Positions 35,987 through 44,935 of a DNA stretch of 64,000 bases are shown one piece after another. The position numbers and the translations under genes were made by a program. Origin of the DNA: Vibrio jasicida CAIM 1864 = LMG 25398. Its GTDB lineage: Bacteria > Pseudomonadota > Gammaproteobacteria > Enterobacterales > Vibrionaceae. The notes under the pieces are model-generated. The model was not told the origin of the DNA. It saw only the letters and a list, made by a program, of their open reading frames with translations, and made no database searches. Position 1 is the first letter of the stretch; every line of letters starts with the position of its first letter. The DNA lies in NCBI RefSeq assembly GCF_000400365.1, contig NZ_BAOG01000071.1, positions 1-64,000 on the forward strand, written 5' to 3'.

Positions 35987-36451
35987 TTAAATGATTTCAG
36001 TCGTCACTTCCGTTTTCACCGAGTTCGCAATAAAACAATGCTCGTGTGCCATATGATGCATTTTTTCTAGCTGCTCGCGTGTTGGTTGTTTCTCACCTAA
36101 AAATACGACTTTTGGTTTAAGCACCACTTTGGAAACCCATTCCTTGCCATTTTCGCCAACAGCAAGCTCACCCATCGCTTCATCGATATAAGCATCCACC
36201 ACATAACGACGCTTTGCCGCTACAGAAAGAAAGACCAGCATGTGGCAACTCGAAAGTGCGGCAATGAAAGCTTCTTCTGGATCAACATTCTCTTCTACCG
36301 AAAACGGTAAAGGGACAACATGAGGAGAGGGAGACGCGGGTACTTGTAATCCTCCATCAAACTCCCATATATGGGCACGGCTGTACTGGTTGTCACTGAA
36401 GATTTCATCAACATTGCGCTGCCATTTAATTCGTGCGGTGTGCTGGCTCAT
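35987..36451 (-). CDS. OsmC/Ohr-family peroxidase
   Basis: This 154-residue protein has the two redox cysteines of the family at LSSCHMLVF (Cys69) and HEHCFIANS (Cys139), and an N-terminal sheet ending PLPFSVEENVDPEEAF. OsmC/Ohr proteins reduce organic hydroperoxides using lipoyl-type thiols. The sequence is nearer OsmC/YhfA than Ohr. The gene is monocistronic. Confidence 0.86.
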   Translation of the reverse strand: MSQHTARIKWQRNVDEIFSDNQYSRAHIWEFDGGLQVPASPSPHVVPLPFSVEENVDPEEAFIAALSSCHMLVFLSVAAKRRYVVDAYIDEAMGELAVGENGKEWVSKVVLKPKVVFLGEKQPTREQLEKMHHMAHEHCFIANSVKTEVTTEII

Positions 36452-36533
36452 AACGGCTCCTTGTAATCAAGAGTCCTCAGTAAAACATACTCATAGATTC
36501 AGTCACAACCTAAATGAGGGGTGCATAAAGTAT

Positions 36534-38903
36534 TCATATCACCTGGTTGGAATCATTGATTTGCGATCTCGATTTTTCAATCAAACGTTGACCTTGATGA
36601 ACATTGACCTGCAGCCGGTTAATCAGTTTTTGCAACTGTTCAATCTCAGGGGTTTGTCGATTCTTTACCTGCGTTTCAATTTCTAATGCTTGATTTGCCA
36701 AGGTATCAAGCCCTAGGTTCAATGCCATGCCTTTCGTTGTATGTAAGGTACTATGAAGTGAATCTAAATCTTCGACCATAAAGAACTCAATTAGCTCATC
36801 AACGGCGGCTTCAAAATCGCAAACGATGCTTTTCAACAAATCCATCAGCGCTTCAGGCTCCTCTCTCAAGATCTCAATCGTATCTGAGTGGGTAAGCTCT
36901 TCCTCTGTTAAGCGCAGCTTTTCGATTGGCTCGCGATGCAGTTGAACGACATTCTCGGATTGTTCAGCCTCCCCAATTGTTTGAACAGGTAAACGTGAAG
37001 AAAACTGCTTCAACGCATCCGTAAAGCTCTCACGTTGCAACGGCTTGGTTAATACATGGTCAGCACCGGCTTCAATAAAGTTATCATGAGCCTCTCTAAA
37101 TACATCGGCGGTGTAAGCAAACAGTAAAGTCCTCACCCCTAGATTTTCTCGGATGAAACGCGTGGCTTCGATACCATTCATTTCTGGCATATGATTGTCC
37201 ATCAAGATCAGGTCATACTGGTTTTCTTGTGCTTTCTTCGTGGCTATTAAACCGTTTTCAGCGATTTCTACCGTATGCCCTAACTTCTCACAAAAGCCTT
37301 TTGCGACAATCGCATTAACCCGATTGTCTTCCGCCAACAATATACGAAGGTTGCTTTTGCTCTCTCCCTTCGACTCCTCCTTCGCTTGCTCTGGTTGGAA
37401 TTCCGACTTTTCTTCCCAGGGAATGGGAATATCAACAAGGAATTGGGTGCCTATTCCCTCAACGCTCTTGATTTTGACTTCACCGCCCATAAGTTCGGTG
37501 ATTTTTTTCACAATCGCTAAACCAAGGCCTGTACCACCAAACTTACGAGTGGTAGACGTATCGGCTTGCTCGAAGGAGTTGAAGATGCGATCTTGCTTGT
37601 CTGCGGGAATACCTATGCCCGTATCGTTCACAGAGAGCACCAGACGCCTTCTTTCTTGATCCAGCTCTGAACGAATCAATACGTGTCCGTCATGAGTAAA
37701 CTTCACCGCATTACCCGCCAAATTAAATAAGATTTGGCGAATACGGGCACAGTCACCTTGAAATTCGACCTGATCGGGCACTTCATTTTCAATAAACAGC
37801 TGTATGTTCTTTTCTTCAATTAGAGGCTGGATTGCACTGCATACTGGTGTTAAAACTTGCGACAGATTAAAAGGAGCCTCTTCCAAATCCAGCTTATTCT
37901 CTTCTACTTTGGAAAAGTCCAAAATATCATTCAGAATGGTCATTAAGTGCTGGCCAGAGTCAAGAATGACCTGAACGTGCTCTTTGGTCTTAGGCTCTTG
38001 AGTCTCGCTCGCGATGATCTGAGATATTCCTAAAACACCATTCATCGGCGTTCTCAACTCATGACTCATGGTTGCCAAGAATTGTGATTTAGCTTTTGCT
38101 GCACGTTCCGCTTTATCTGTCGCTTCCGTTAAATCATCATTGAGATGTTTGAGCTTATTCACACGGTGTTGAGTTTGCAGCACAAACACCGCCACGAGTA
38201 AGACGATAGAGAGCAAGACAAGAAACCACGTCAAACGTGCTTCACGCTGAACAAATTCCAACAGTTGATGCTCGGAATACTCAACAAATTCAAAATAGTG
38301 ACCTTCTAATATTTTGTTGGTCAGCAACTCAATCTTACGTTCACTTTGACGTAGACGATTCAAAAATAACGATATGTTCTGACTTTCTGGGTTGTCCCCT
38401 TGCAACGCAGCATTAGTAAGAAAGTCAAAGTAGTGTTCTTCAAGCCAAACGTCCTGAGTATCCGCCCCGAATTGATCCTTATAAATGTTGTGTAGCGCCA
38501 GCAGTTCATATTGATTGGCGACCTGAACCCCTATCAACATATCCAGTGTCTGGGTGGCCTCACGCACTTTTCCATCAAACTGAACAAGGATATTTTTGAC
38601 TCTGTTCTTTGTTGAGGTGAAATTAAACCAAATAGATTGTTCAAAATCTTCACCCAATTGCTCCGCGGCAAGTTCCAACTCGACGAGATTTTGCGTAATC
38701 TCGTAGTCCTTCCTTGAGCTGGTCTGGTAACGATTAACGACCGTGTCCCGCTCTTCAATTAAGTGATGACCAATCTCAGACAAAGAAGCATGTAGAACTT
38801 GAGTATTTTTGGAGTTCACATGAGTCATGTACGCTAATACCATCATGACGGCAATGATCACAAAAAGTAGTACGTTAAGTATTCTGAACTTACTCATTTT
38901 CAA
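36534..38903 (-). CDS. Hybrid sensor histidine kinase with REC and Hpt domains
   Basis: This 789-residue protein has a TM at about 8-26, a periplasmic helical sensor (about 27-230) and a second TM (about 233-252). HisKA follows with His281 (TMSHELRTPMN), then HATPase (GNAVKFTHDG, DTGIGI, FGGTGLGLAIV), REC with Asp569 (LILMDNHMPEMNG) and a C-terminal Hpt with His721 (HTTKGMALNLG). This is a complete phosphorelay up to a separate response regulator. Its start overlaps the 3' end of a di-heme peroxidase gene by 14 nt, so the peroxidase may inform the sensor. No output regulator is adjacent on this strand. Confidence 0.9.
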   Translation of the reverse strand: MKMSKFRILNVLLFVIIAVMMVLAYMTHVNSKNTQVLHASLSEIGHHLIEERDTVVNRYQTSSRKDYEITQNLVELELAAEQLGEDFEQSIWFNFTSTKNRVKNILVQFDGKVREATQTLDMLIGVQVANQYELLALHNIYKDQFGADTQDVWLEEHYFDFLTNAALQGDNPESQNISLFLNRLRQSERKIELLTNKILEGHYFEFVEYSEHQLLEFVQREARLTWFLVLLSIVLLVAVFVLQTQHRVNKLKHLNDDLTEATDKAERAAKAKSQFLATMSHELRTPMNGVLGISQIIASETQEPKTKEHVQVILDSGQHLMTILNDILDFSKVEENKLDLEEAPFNLSQVLTPVCSAIQPLIEEKNIQLFIENEVPDQVEFQGDCARIRQILFNLAGNAVKFTHDGHVLIRSELDQERRRLVLSVNDTGIGIPADKQDRIFNSFEQADTSTTRKFGGTGLGLAIVKKITELMGGEVKIKSVEGIGTQFLVDIPIPWEEKSEFQPEQAKEESKGESKSNLRILLAEDNRVNAIVAKGFCEKLGHTVEIAENGLIATKKAQENQYDLILMDNHMPEMNGIEATRFIRENLGVRTLLFAYTADVFREAHDNFIEAGADHVLTKPLQRESFTDALKQFSSRLPVQTIGEAEQSENVVQLHREPIEKLRLTEEELTHSDTIEILREEPEALMDLLKSIVCDFEAAVDELIEFFMVEDLDSLHSTLHTTKGMALNLGLDTLANQALEIETQVKNRQTPEIEQLQKLINRLQVNVHQGQRLIEKSRSQINDSNQVI

Positions 38904-39864
38904 ACACCTCCAAAATCGAAGGCCTTGGGGCGGTTAATGCAATGAGAAACGCTTCGATGTCTGCCACCTTTTCATCACTCATGGTCACGCCTAACTGAGT
39001 TTGAGACATAATCTGAATAGCATCGGAGAGTTTGTCGACTTTGCCATTGTGGAAATAAGGGCTGGTTTGGCCGACGTTTCGCAAGCTCGCAACACGGAAA
39101 TAGAACTTGTCTTCTCCATCTGTCGTCCTTAAACGACGTCCTGTGTCTAAATCAACATCTGGCGTTTGGAAGTAAGTAAACCGTTGAATCATCGCACCAC
39201 CGACGTTTTTACCTTGGTGGCATTGCACACATCCTACTTCTTGGAAAGTTTGCCATCCTCGAATTTCCTGCTCATCAAGGGCATGGGAATAACCTAGTAG
39301 ATAAGAATCAAAAGGCGAGCTAGGAGTTTGTAAAGCTTTCAGGAACTCAACAATCGCTCCTTTGATGTTTCGTATGGTAATCTCTCGCCCATCCGCCCGT
39401 TTAAACAATGCGTTGTAGGTTGAATCACTTTTCACGTATTGCTCAATGTCCTTCCAAGTCGAGTCCATTTCTAGCGGGTTTAATACCGGCCCATCGATTT
39501 GCGCCATGAGTGAATTAGCGGTACCGTCCCATAAAAAGCGATAATTAAGAGACGCATTAAATACAGTAATAGAATTGCGAATACCTAAACCGTTTACACC
39601 AGTTGAAACCGCACTCGGTTCCGCGCCATTCGTTTGTAAATCATGACAAGTTTCACAACTGATTTGACCATTAGAAGAGAGCTTTGGATCACGAAAAAGC
39701 TGCCAACCAACACGAGCAAAATCCATATCGATACTCGGCTCTCCCTCAATCGGCTTCACCAATTGTAAGTCTTGTTTAGCTAACGTCCCGCCCGCATAAA
39801 ATGAAGCGCTGATTAATGCTAATAAACATCCACACACCCCTTTAGTGGTAAGCCTTTTATACAT
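38890..39864 (-). CDS. Di-heme cytochrome c peroxidase family protein
   Basis: This 324-residue protein has a signal peptide (about 1-29) and two CxxCH heme sites, CETCH (70-74) and CVQCH (212-216), in the CcpA/MauG-type arrangement (FRDPKLSSNGQISC, DGPVLNPLEM, LRNVGQTSPYFHNG). It would reduce hydrogen peroxide in the periplasm using cytochrome c electrons, or oxidise another substrate. It is the first gene of a two-gene operon with the hybrid kinase, overlapping it by 14 nt. It is divergent from the VieS-like gene. Confidence 0.88.
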   Translation of the reverse strand: MYKRLTTKGVCGCLLALISASFYAGGTLAKQDLQLVKPIEGEPSIDMDFARVGWQLFRDPKLSSNGQISCETCHDLQTNGAEPSAVSTGVNGLGIRNSITVFNASLNYRFLWDGTANSLMAQIDGPVLNPLEMDSTWKDIEQYVKSDSTYNALFKRADGREITIRNIKGAIVEFLKALQTPSSPFDSYLLGYSHALDEQEIRGWQTFQEVGCVQCHQGKNVGGAMIQRFTYFQTPDVDLDTGRRLRTTDGEDKFYFRVASLRNVGQTSPYFHNGKVDKLSDAIQIMSQTQLGVTMSDEKVADIEAFLIALTAPRPSILEVFENE

Positions 39865-40123
39865 ATTAAGAGTATCCTTACCCAGCCCCTTAATATGAAC
39901 TTAGTTGCTTTTCCGTTTTTTTCCATTACTAGAGATAGGGATATTGAGCCTGCCCTCATAACCCATTGATTGTTTGTACCCCCAATACCTTTACTTACCT
40001 GTTAGGCAGTATCAAGCGTGCGTTGTCGACAAGATAAACAACCTTGATTGGATGGATTTGGTGAAAACCTATACTATCCGTTCCCCTTTCGGTTTGAATT
40101 TCGTGATCGGACACACAAAAATA

Positions 40124-43100
40124 GTGAAAAAAATCGCATCGATTGCAATGTTACTTTTTACCCTATCGTTCAGTGCATTAGGCAGTGATTTCCTTACTCT
40201 GGAAGACAGGAAGTTTCTCGAAACTCAACAACGAATAAAAGTCGGCGTTTTAGAAGGCGATTGGCTGCCTTATTGGGGCGATCTTGATTCAAAAGAAGGC
40301 ATCAACATCGAATATGCAGAAACCATGACGCATGATTTGAATGTGGAAGCCGAGTACGTTCCCTACCGAACCCTTAATGCTTTGTTCGATGCGCTAGAAG
40401 CAGGAGATATCGATCTCACTGTTGGCTTTGTCGCAACTAAAAAACGTGCCGAGCGCTTTTTGTATTCTGCCCCGATTTTCCAAACCCTTCGCTTGGTTTG
40501 GCTCAGAGACATCGAACTAGAGAGTAAACCTCTACACGAATTAAAGTGGGTATGTGTAAAAGACTCCAGCGCTTGCGACCAAATCGAAGCTTTGGGATTC
40601 GAACACGTTCATACGGTTCGTAATACCATGATGATGACTACATCTTTGAATACTGGCGCAGCCGATGCTGCAGTGGTTGGTTTATCGACCTTAAACTCTT
40701 ATGGATTTAAAAACCCTAAAGGCGAACTGATCGGAAAAGTGGTTTACGATAGCGCTTTGGCGCCCGGACAAGTTACGATCTTTACGGCGAAACAGTCTAA
40801 ACAGTTGATGTCGATCGTTTCCAAGTATATTTCACACTCCAAAGAGTCTAAACACAGCCGGGTTCATATCGAAGCCAATATCAATATTCTACACAACGAA
40901 TTAATGCTCGATATTCTAGAACAGCAGCAAGGTCATCAGACGGTTCGTTACACGATCCAAGATAATGTCTATCACCTTTCTTATCTAGATCCGGAAACAG
41001 GTCAAATTAAAGGCTATGTTCATGATTTGCTAAAGTTAATGGAGCAAAAGAGCATGATTAAATTTGAGTATGTTCCACCTAACGGTCGTGATGTGGATTT
41101 GATGTTGGAGGAACGTATCGTCGATTTACTCCCTGCTCGTAATATTGCGTTAACCGACAAGAAGCGCTTTATCACGACAAGATCCTTGGGCTTTCTACAA
41201 TACGGCTATATTGAGTCACTCAATTCGTACGCACGTGATGCTGTTGCGATTTTGGACCGCTCAGGTAATTTTTATCCGCACTTTTTAGATTACTCCTCTT
41301 ATGAGTATTCATCTGTGTATCGTGATTTCGATTACCTAATGGAAGCCTTCGAAAATGGTGAGGTTTCGCACGCCTTCGTCAATCAAAACTTAATCGACAA
41401 TCATTTTTATGAAGGACAAGGGGTCAAGTTCAAAGCTGCAACGCCGCCCATCGATATTCAACTAAAGATAAAACTAGGCATGGAGTTACGAAAAGACTCA
41501 GAATTTCTGCGTCGAGTCTTAAATACCGTCTTAAAGATCACCACAGACGCAGAGTTGGAGCAATTGAAAGATCGCCATAACAAGGTGACAGTGAATTACG
41601 GTTTTGACAAAGAAATCGTAGCGATTTGGGCGCTGGTTGGCACATGTGTTTTGCTGCTTGCCGCGATCATTTACATCGTCAGAACTGGCGAACTCACGCG
41701 AAAGATTCGCCGCAAGGAATATGAGACCCAAATCCGACAACGTCAAAACCAATGGCTGTCTTCGGTTCTGGACCATATCCCAAATATGATTTTGATTTCT
41801 GACGACGACCATAAACAGGTACTGGCGAATAAGCCGTTCCTTAATATGCTTAATCGTTGTAATTCAGACATCAGCATTGCGGAGCCTGAACGCGCTTACT
41901 TTTTGAAGCAGTTAAAAGACAAGGAATACCCATTGTCAGATGCGTCAGGCACGCCTGTTTTTCAATTGGGGAAACAGCACTTCAGGGTTCGTCGCCAACA
42001 CCTAATTCATCCGTATGATGGGGTGCAATATCAAATGACGGTATTTGACGATATTACTGAGTTAAAACAAAAACAGTGCGCGCTTAAAGAATCAAACATC
42101 AAAGCAATGCAAGCGATTGAAGCACGAGATCATTTCCTCGCCGTCGTAAGCCATGAGCTAAGAACGCCAATTGCAGCAATGTTGGGCTTAATGGAGCTCC
42201 TAGAACCCGAGTTAAAACGACGAGAAAGCAAGGAATTGCTTAGGAACGCCATGCTATCGGCTGAGCGTTTAAAGTTGCATGTGAACGATATTTTGGACTT
42301 TTCAAAAATCGATGCAGACCAGTTGCAGTTAGACATTCAAGTCGGAAACAGTTACCAAGAACTTGGGCCAATGTTGCGCAGCTTTGAAAAAGTCGTAGAA
42401 CAAAAAGACCTAGCATTCCATGTGAAATGGACGCCAAGCCCGTATGCTTTTGTTGAGCTTGATTGGTTGCGCGTCAATCAAATTATGAACAACTTGCTAA
42501 GCAATGCAGTCAAATTCACTGAACAGGGCCACATCACGGTCAGTTTAAATATTGAACAAGACGCGTTGAAGTTGTCGGTTTCCGACAGTGGCTGCGGAAT
42601 GAATGACAGTCAGTTGGCTTCTCTTTTCCAACCTTTTGTTCAAGGAGACAAAAGTGTCAGTCGTCGCTTCGGTGGAACAGGGCTTGGTATGTCTATCGTA
42701 TACAGCTTAGTCAAGATAATGGCCGGACATATCGAAGTAGAGAGCCAACCCGAAATTGGAACAACGGTATATATCCAACTACCACTGAAAAGCGAGGCAC
42801 TTGAATTAACCGGACTTGGCCCTGTTTACACTGAAAATGCGTACATTCAGAAATGGCTAGAGTGTTGGCAAGTCACCTTGGATGAATTTGAAATGCGACA
42901 TCACGAGATCAAAGCTGATTCAAACTACAGCAGCATCTACCCCGACTTGATTCACCAAAAGCTGGACACGAGTTCGATGGTTTACGACGCCCTTGAAGAG
43001 CGGCCAGGACAAGACTGGAAGGGACGAGTTTTTGTCGTTGATGATGATGTGATCAACCGATTACTTTTCAAAAGACAGTTTGAACGACTTGGGATTGCCT

Positions 43101-43729
43101 GTGATGTAGCGAAAAGCGGTACAGAAGCGTTACGACAGCTTTGTGCCATTCACGATGATACACAACAAACGCCAGTCAGTTTGATCATCACTGATTGCCA
43201 TATGCCAGAAATGGACGGCTATCAGTTAACTCAAACACTCAAACAAAACAACTCGCTGAAACATATCCCTGTCATCGCTTGTACCGCGGAAAACTCAAGG
43301 AATGTCGTGGAACGAGCAAGAGAGTTTGGTATAGAAGAAGTATTATTCAAACCTTATAGCTTGGATGACCTACGTGACTTGTGTGAACAATATTTGGCAT
43401 TGGAAATCACAGAAGAAGCAAGAAGCGCGTGGCTAAGTGCTTATAACCAAGAAGAGAGTATCGAAATGGCTCAAGTGGTTTGTGATGCACTATCTAGCGA
43501 CATCGAGCTGATTGAATCAGGCAAAGAAAGCTTAAAATCAGTAGCGCATCGTATTAAAGGCTCGGCGGCAGCATTAAATCTCAACCCGCTACAAAACTTG
43601 GCCAAACAGTGTGAAACGTTAATTGGCACACCGCAGGAGGTACAGGCGAAACATGCCCTTCTGCAAGAAATGAATTCGATTGTAGCCATCACTAAACAAT
43701 GGCTAACGCTTTGTGAGAGCAATAAATGA
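40124..43729 (+). CDS. BvgS/VieS-like hybrid sensor kinase
   Basis: The start chosen is GTG 40124, where a signal sequence begins (KKIASIAMLLFTLSFSALGS). The frame extends to a TTG at 39974, with an ATG at 40052, and none has a good SD. The 1201-residue protein has two periplasmic SBP_bac_3-type domains (about 25-280 and 290-500), a TM (EIVAIWALVGTCVLLLAAIIYIV), a PAS-like linker, HisKA His677 (SHELRTP), HATPase (FGGTGLGMSIV), REC Asp1024 and Hpt His1142 (AHRIKGSAAAL). It begins an operon with REC-EAL and REC-TPR genes, matching V. cholerae vieSAB. Ligand unknown. Confidence 0.88.
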   Translation: MKKIASIAMLLFTLSFSALGSDFLTLEDRKFLETQQRIKVGVLEGDWLPYWGDLDSKEGINIEYAETMTHDLNVEAEYVPYRTLNALFDALEAGDIDLTVGFVATKKRAERFLYSAPIFQTLRLVWLRDIELESKPLHELKWVCVKDSSACDQIEALGFEHVHTVRNTMMMTTSLNTGAADAAVVGLSTLNSYGFKNPKGELIGKVVYDSALAPGQVTIFTAKQSKQLMSIVSKYISHSKESKHSRVHIEANINILHNELMLDILEQQQGHQTVRYTIQDNVYHLSYLDPETGQIKGYVHDLLKLMEQKSMIKFEYVPPNGRDVDLMLEERIVDLLPARNIALTDKKRFITTRSLGFLQYGYIESLNSYARDAVAILDRSGNFYPHFLDYSSYEYSSVYRDFDYLMEAFENGEVSHAFVNQNLIDNHFYEGQGVKFKAATPPIDIQLKIKLGMELRKDSEFLRRVLNTVLKITTDAELEQLKDRHNKVTVNYGFDKEIVAIWALVGTCVLLLAAIIYIVRTGELTRKIRRKEYETQIRQRQNQWLSSVLDHIPNMILISDDDHKQVLANKPFLNMLNRCNSDISIAEPERAYFLKQLKDKEYPLSDASGTPVFQLGKQHFRVRRQHLIHPYDGVQYQMTVFDDITELKQKQCALKESNIKAMQAIEARDHFLAVVSHELRTPIAAMLGLMELLEPELKRRESKELLRNAMLSAERLKLHVNDILDFSKIDADQLQLDIQVGNSYQELGPMLRSFEKVVEQKDLAFHVKWTPSPYAFVELDWLRVNQIMNNLLSNAVKFTEQGHITVSLNIEQDALKLSVSDSGCGMNDSQLASLFQPFVQGDKSVSRRFGGTGLGMSIVYSLVKIMAGHIEVESQPEIGTTVYIQLPLKSEALELTGLGPVYTENAYIQKWLECWQVTLDEFEMRHHEIKADSNYSSIYPDLIHQKLDTSSMVYDALEERPGQDWKGRVFVVDDDVINRLLFKRQFERLGIACDVAKSGTEALRQLCAIHDDTQQTPVSLIITDCHMPEMDGYQLTQTLKQNNSLKHIPVIACTAENSRNVVERAREFGIEEVLFKPYSLDDLRDLCEQYLALEITEEARSAWLSAYNQEESIEMAQVVCDALSSDIELIESGKESLKSVAHRIKGSAAALNLNPLQNLAKQCETLIGTPQEVQAKHALLQEMNSIVAITKQWLTLCESNK

Positions 43730-44868
43730 ACGTGTTGATTGTTGAAGACGACATTTTACAAGCAACAAATTTAAAGATTTTGGCAAACCGCTTAGTTGAC
43801 GGACAAGTGAGCCTAGTCCATAGCGGTTCAAAAGTGTCAGAAGTGTGTGCTGGCGGAAACATTGACCTAATGATTTGCGATATTGACCTGCCCGACTTAA
43901 ATGGTATCAACTTACTCTCAACATTGTCTGAGGAAATCAAACCAAAGGGTGTGGTGATATTAAGTGCGATGAGCAAAGACATTGTCGAGATCACTTACAA
44001 CATGTGTTTATCCGCCAATTACGTATTTGTGCGTGCCATGACCAAACCCATCTCTTTTGAACAGTTACACGAGATTGTAACTGCATTTCAAAAACAGATG
44101 CAGCAATCGGAAGTAAAGCGACCTCAGATTCAACTCAATAATGAAGAGATTGAGCAGGCTTTTAATAACGGTTGGTTTGAAAACTATTACCAACCTCAAT
44201 ACACCACAGACGACAACACGCTGGTTGGTGTAGAAGCCTTGGTTCGCTGCCATCATCCGGTGCATGGCTTGCTTGCCCCTGTTGCATTTTTGGATCAAAT
44301 AAACCAACGCAACGAACTCGATCGTCTATTTTGGCTCGTGCTTCAAGAAGCACTACGTGATATCGCACATTTGGGTAAAGCGATTCATTTATCGGTCAAC
44401 ATGAACCAGAAATCACTCAGAGAGCCTATGAGTGAACGCTTTTTTGCTTTATGTACTGACTATGGCGTTGCCCCTGAACGCATCACCTTGGAACTGACGG
44501 AAGATGAAGTTTACGACTCAGGTGTGATCTCATTGGCCAACCTCGCTAATTTACGTTTACGTGGCGTTGGTTTAGCTATTGATGATTTTGGGACGGGTTA
44601 TTCATCATTAAGTCAGTTGGCGGTCTTGCCGTACACCGAGCTCAAAATTGATCGACAATTTATCAGCAATTCTTTGTCCAATTTCAAGAGCCAACAATTG
44701 ACCATTTCAAGCCTTCAACTGGCGAAGTCATTGGGCTTAAAATCGGTTGCAGAAGGGGTCGAAGACGAAGATACCTTGCACTACTTGAATCAATTAGGAG
44801 TGGACTTGTATCAGGGATTTGTCGCTTCTAAAGCGATACCACTTGAAGCCTTAAAGAAGCTTGTATAA
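43726..44868 (+). CDS. VieA-like response regulator with EAL phosphodiesterase
   Basis: This 380-residue protein overlaps the upstream kinase gene by 4 nt. REC (1-120) has Asp52 (MICDIDLPDLNG) and Lys107. The EAL domain (about 140-380) looks fully active: EALVR (170-174), NMNQ, ELTEDE, DDFGTGYSSL, LKIDRQF and AEGVED. It should degrade c-di-GMP when phosphorylated. Unlike VieA of V. cholerae it ends after the EAL domain and has no C-terminal HTH, so it has no direct DNA-binding output. An operon member with the VieS-like and REC-TPR genes. Confidence 0.88.
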   Translation: MNVLIVEDDILQATNLKILANRLVDGQVSLVHSGSKVSEVCAGGNIDLMICDIDLPDLNGINLLSTLSEEIKPKGVVILSAMSKDIVEITYNMCLSANYVFVRAMTKPISFEQLHEIVTAFQKQMQQSEVKRPQIQLNNEEIEQAFNNGWFENYYQPQYTTDDNTLVGVEALVRCHHPVHGLLAPVAFLDQINQRNELDRLFWLVLQEALRDIAHLGKAIHLSVNMNQKSLREPMSERFFALCTDYGVAPERITLELTEDEVYDSGVISLANLANLRLRGVGLAIDDFGTGYSSLSQLAVLPYTELKIDRQFISNSLSNFKSQQLTISSLQLAKSLGLKSVAEGVEDEDTLHYLNQLGVDLYQGFVASKAIPLEALKKLV

Positions 44869-44935
44869 CGCCTTTGTTCATTGCTGCTGACGAACCAGCA
44901 GCTTTGTTTAAACCATTAGACGATTACATAAAGAA

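Noticed and set aside
39974..40123. TTG-initiated N-terminal extension of the VieS-like kinase.
   Set aside because: It puts about 50 residues before a clear signal sequence and has no SD. The true start is uncertain between 40052 and 40124.
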